From: Mayamaea pseudoterrestris
Taxonomy: Eukaryota; Bacillariophyta; Bacillariophyceae; Sellaphorales; Sellaphoraceae
Assembly: GCA_027923505.1 (NCBI GenBank)
Contig: BROI01000001.1
Span: 900,501 to 964,500, forward strand
Length of the DNA stretch: 64,000 nt
Direction of reading: 5' to 3'
Positions 63,535-64,000 of the stretch are shown here, one piece after another. The stretch's first letter is position 1. Each line of letters starts with the position of its first letter. The translations under genes were made by a program, and so were the position numbers. The notes beneath the pieces were generated by a model, which saw only the letters and a program-made list of their open reading frames with translations, searched no databases and was not told the DNA's origin.

Positions 63535-64000
63535 TCAAGAAGCGACGCAAGGTCCTTGAAATCCCTGTGCCGTCAGTCCTCCATCAATTCCGAGGCACTG
63601 ACCCGTCACATAGCTCGATGCAGGCATGCACAAAAAGACTATTGGCTGAGCAACTTCCTCTGGCTTGCCCAGACGACCCATCGGCGTCCACTCCTTGACC
63701 TTGATGAGCTGCCCCGAACAATCTTTTAATGCATCCTCCAGCATGGGTGTCATGGTCATCCAGGGCGTCACCGCATTCACGCGAATGTTCATTCGTGCCC
63801 ATTCGCAAGCCAGCGATCGCGTCATTTGGTTCATTGCAGCTTTGCTCATGCCGTAGGCACATCCAGTCCCCGAGCTCTGCACTCCAGCAGCAGAAGATAC
63901 GTTGACAATCGTCGCTCCCTTTTCCTTGTCCAACATGTCATAGAATGACTGACACAGAAAGTACGCCGCATCAATGTTGTTTCGCATAATGGTAAGATAC
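63535..64000 (-). CDS. Tropinone-reductase-like SDR, 3' part, cut by window edge
   Basis: The C-terminal 154 codons or so of a classical short-chain dehydrogenase; the start, cofactor loop and NNAG motif lie beyond 64000. Visible motifs in order are '[22 protein letters not shown]' (helix with the structural Asn), '[41 protein letters not shown]' (catalytic Ser, Tyr and Lys in YGMSK), '[20 protein letters not shown]' and the C-terminal '[40 protein letters not shown]'. The combination matches the tropinone reductase-like/3-oxoacyl-ACP-reductase-like branch. The internal ATG at 63987 is not the real start, because the frame and the family pattern continue upstream. Substrate unknown. Confidence 0.9.
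   Translation of the reverse strand, partial: YLTIMRNNIDAAYFLCQSFYDMLDKEKGATIVNVSSAAGVQSSGTGCAYGMSKAAMNQMTRSLACEWARMNIRVNAVTPWMTMTPMLEDALKDCSGQLIKVKEWTPMGRLGKPEEVAQPIVFLCMPASSYVTGQCLGIDGGLTAQGFQGPCVAS

Noticed and set aside
1-64000. tRNA, rRNA or snRNA genes
   Set aside because: I looked for T-loop-like GGTTCGA blocks paired with acceptor stems and found no complete cloverleaf. A covariance-model scan would be decisive.

Overview
This is a nuclear fragment from a eukaryotic alga, most likely a diatom and possibly a raphid pennate. Four things point that way. Genes are dense on both strands, with few short GT-AG introns (66-198 nt in those I could resolve). A membrane LRR protein and a secreted protein carry PT-rich 'SAPT/PSLAPT' linkers. 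Two predicted plastid precursors have a signal peptide followed by Phe at the cleavage site (ASAFAP-type). Two paralogues belong to a small acidic protein family that I associate with diatoms. I cannot name the species.

Layout. 0.2-14 kb: a mitochondrial gamma-carbonic-anhydrase-like gene converges on a 13-kb, seven-exon cytoplasmic dynein heavy chain gene whose spliced frame I could close exactly (4187 codons). 14-28.3 kb: a secreted two-module protein, an LRR membrane protein, a possible kaptin-like protein, several unknowns, a fused methionine-salvage enzyme, Rab11 and a DUF924 protein. 28.7-33.2 kb: two paralogous diatom-type proteins flank a three-exon acyl-CoA/4-coumarate-CoA-ligase-like gene. 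33.4-41.6 kb: a Golgi-type glycosyltransferase, a plastid MATE transporter, a plastid DUF493 protein, a membrane SDR and a Gfo/Idh/MocA oxidoreductase. 41.7-43.4 kb: an accessory patch with short repeats and a 1.07-kb TIR element whose empty site is preserved in the neighbouring tandem repeat. 43.4-45.9 kb: SEC11 signal peptidase and a TrmA/RumA-type RNA m5U methyltransferase.

46.0-59.0 kb is a satellite of about 75 units of 169 bp. Each unit has a 17-bp dyad. The array is bounded on both sides by diverged units in inverted orientation, and it contains four long internal block duplications that are out of register with the 169-bp period. 59.1-64 kb: mitochondrial intermediate peptidase, an unknown single-span membrane protein and the 3' part of an SDR gene cut by the window edge.

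The genes are ordinary single-gene units (no operons), mostly housekeeping: vesicle and ER traffic (dynein, Rab11, SEC11), mitochondrial biogenesis (gamma-CAL, MIP), plastid transport and methionine salvage. The most unusual material is the satellite with its block duplications, the small transposon with symmetric 30-bp-phased dyad arrays, and a dynein heavy chain that ends before the usual C-terminal domain. I saw no retroviral, Polinton or toxin remnants, no rRNA and no convincing tRNA.
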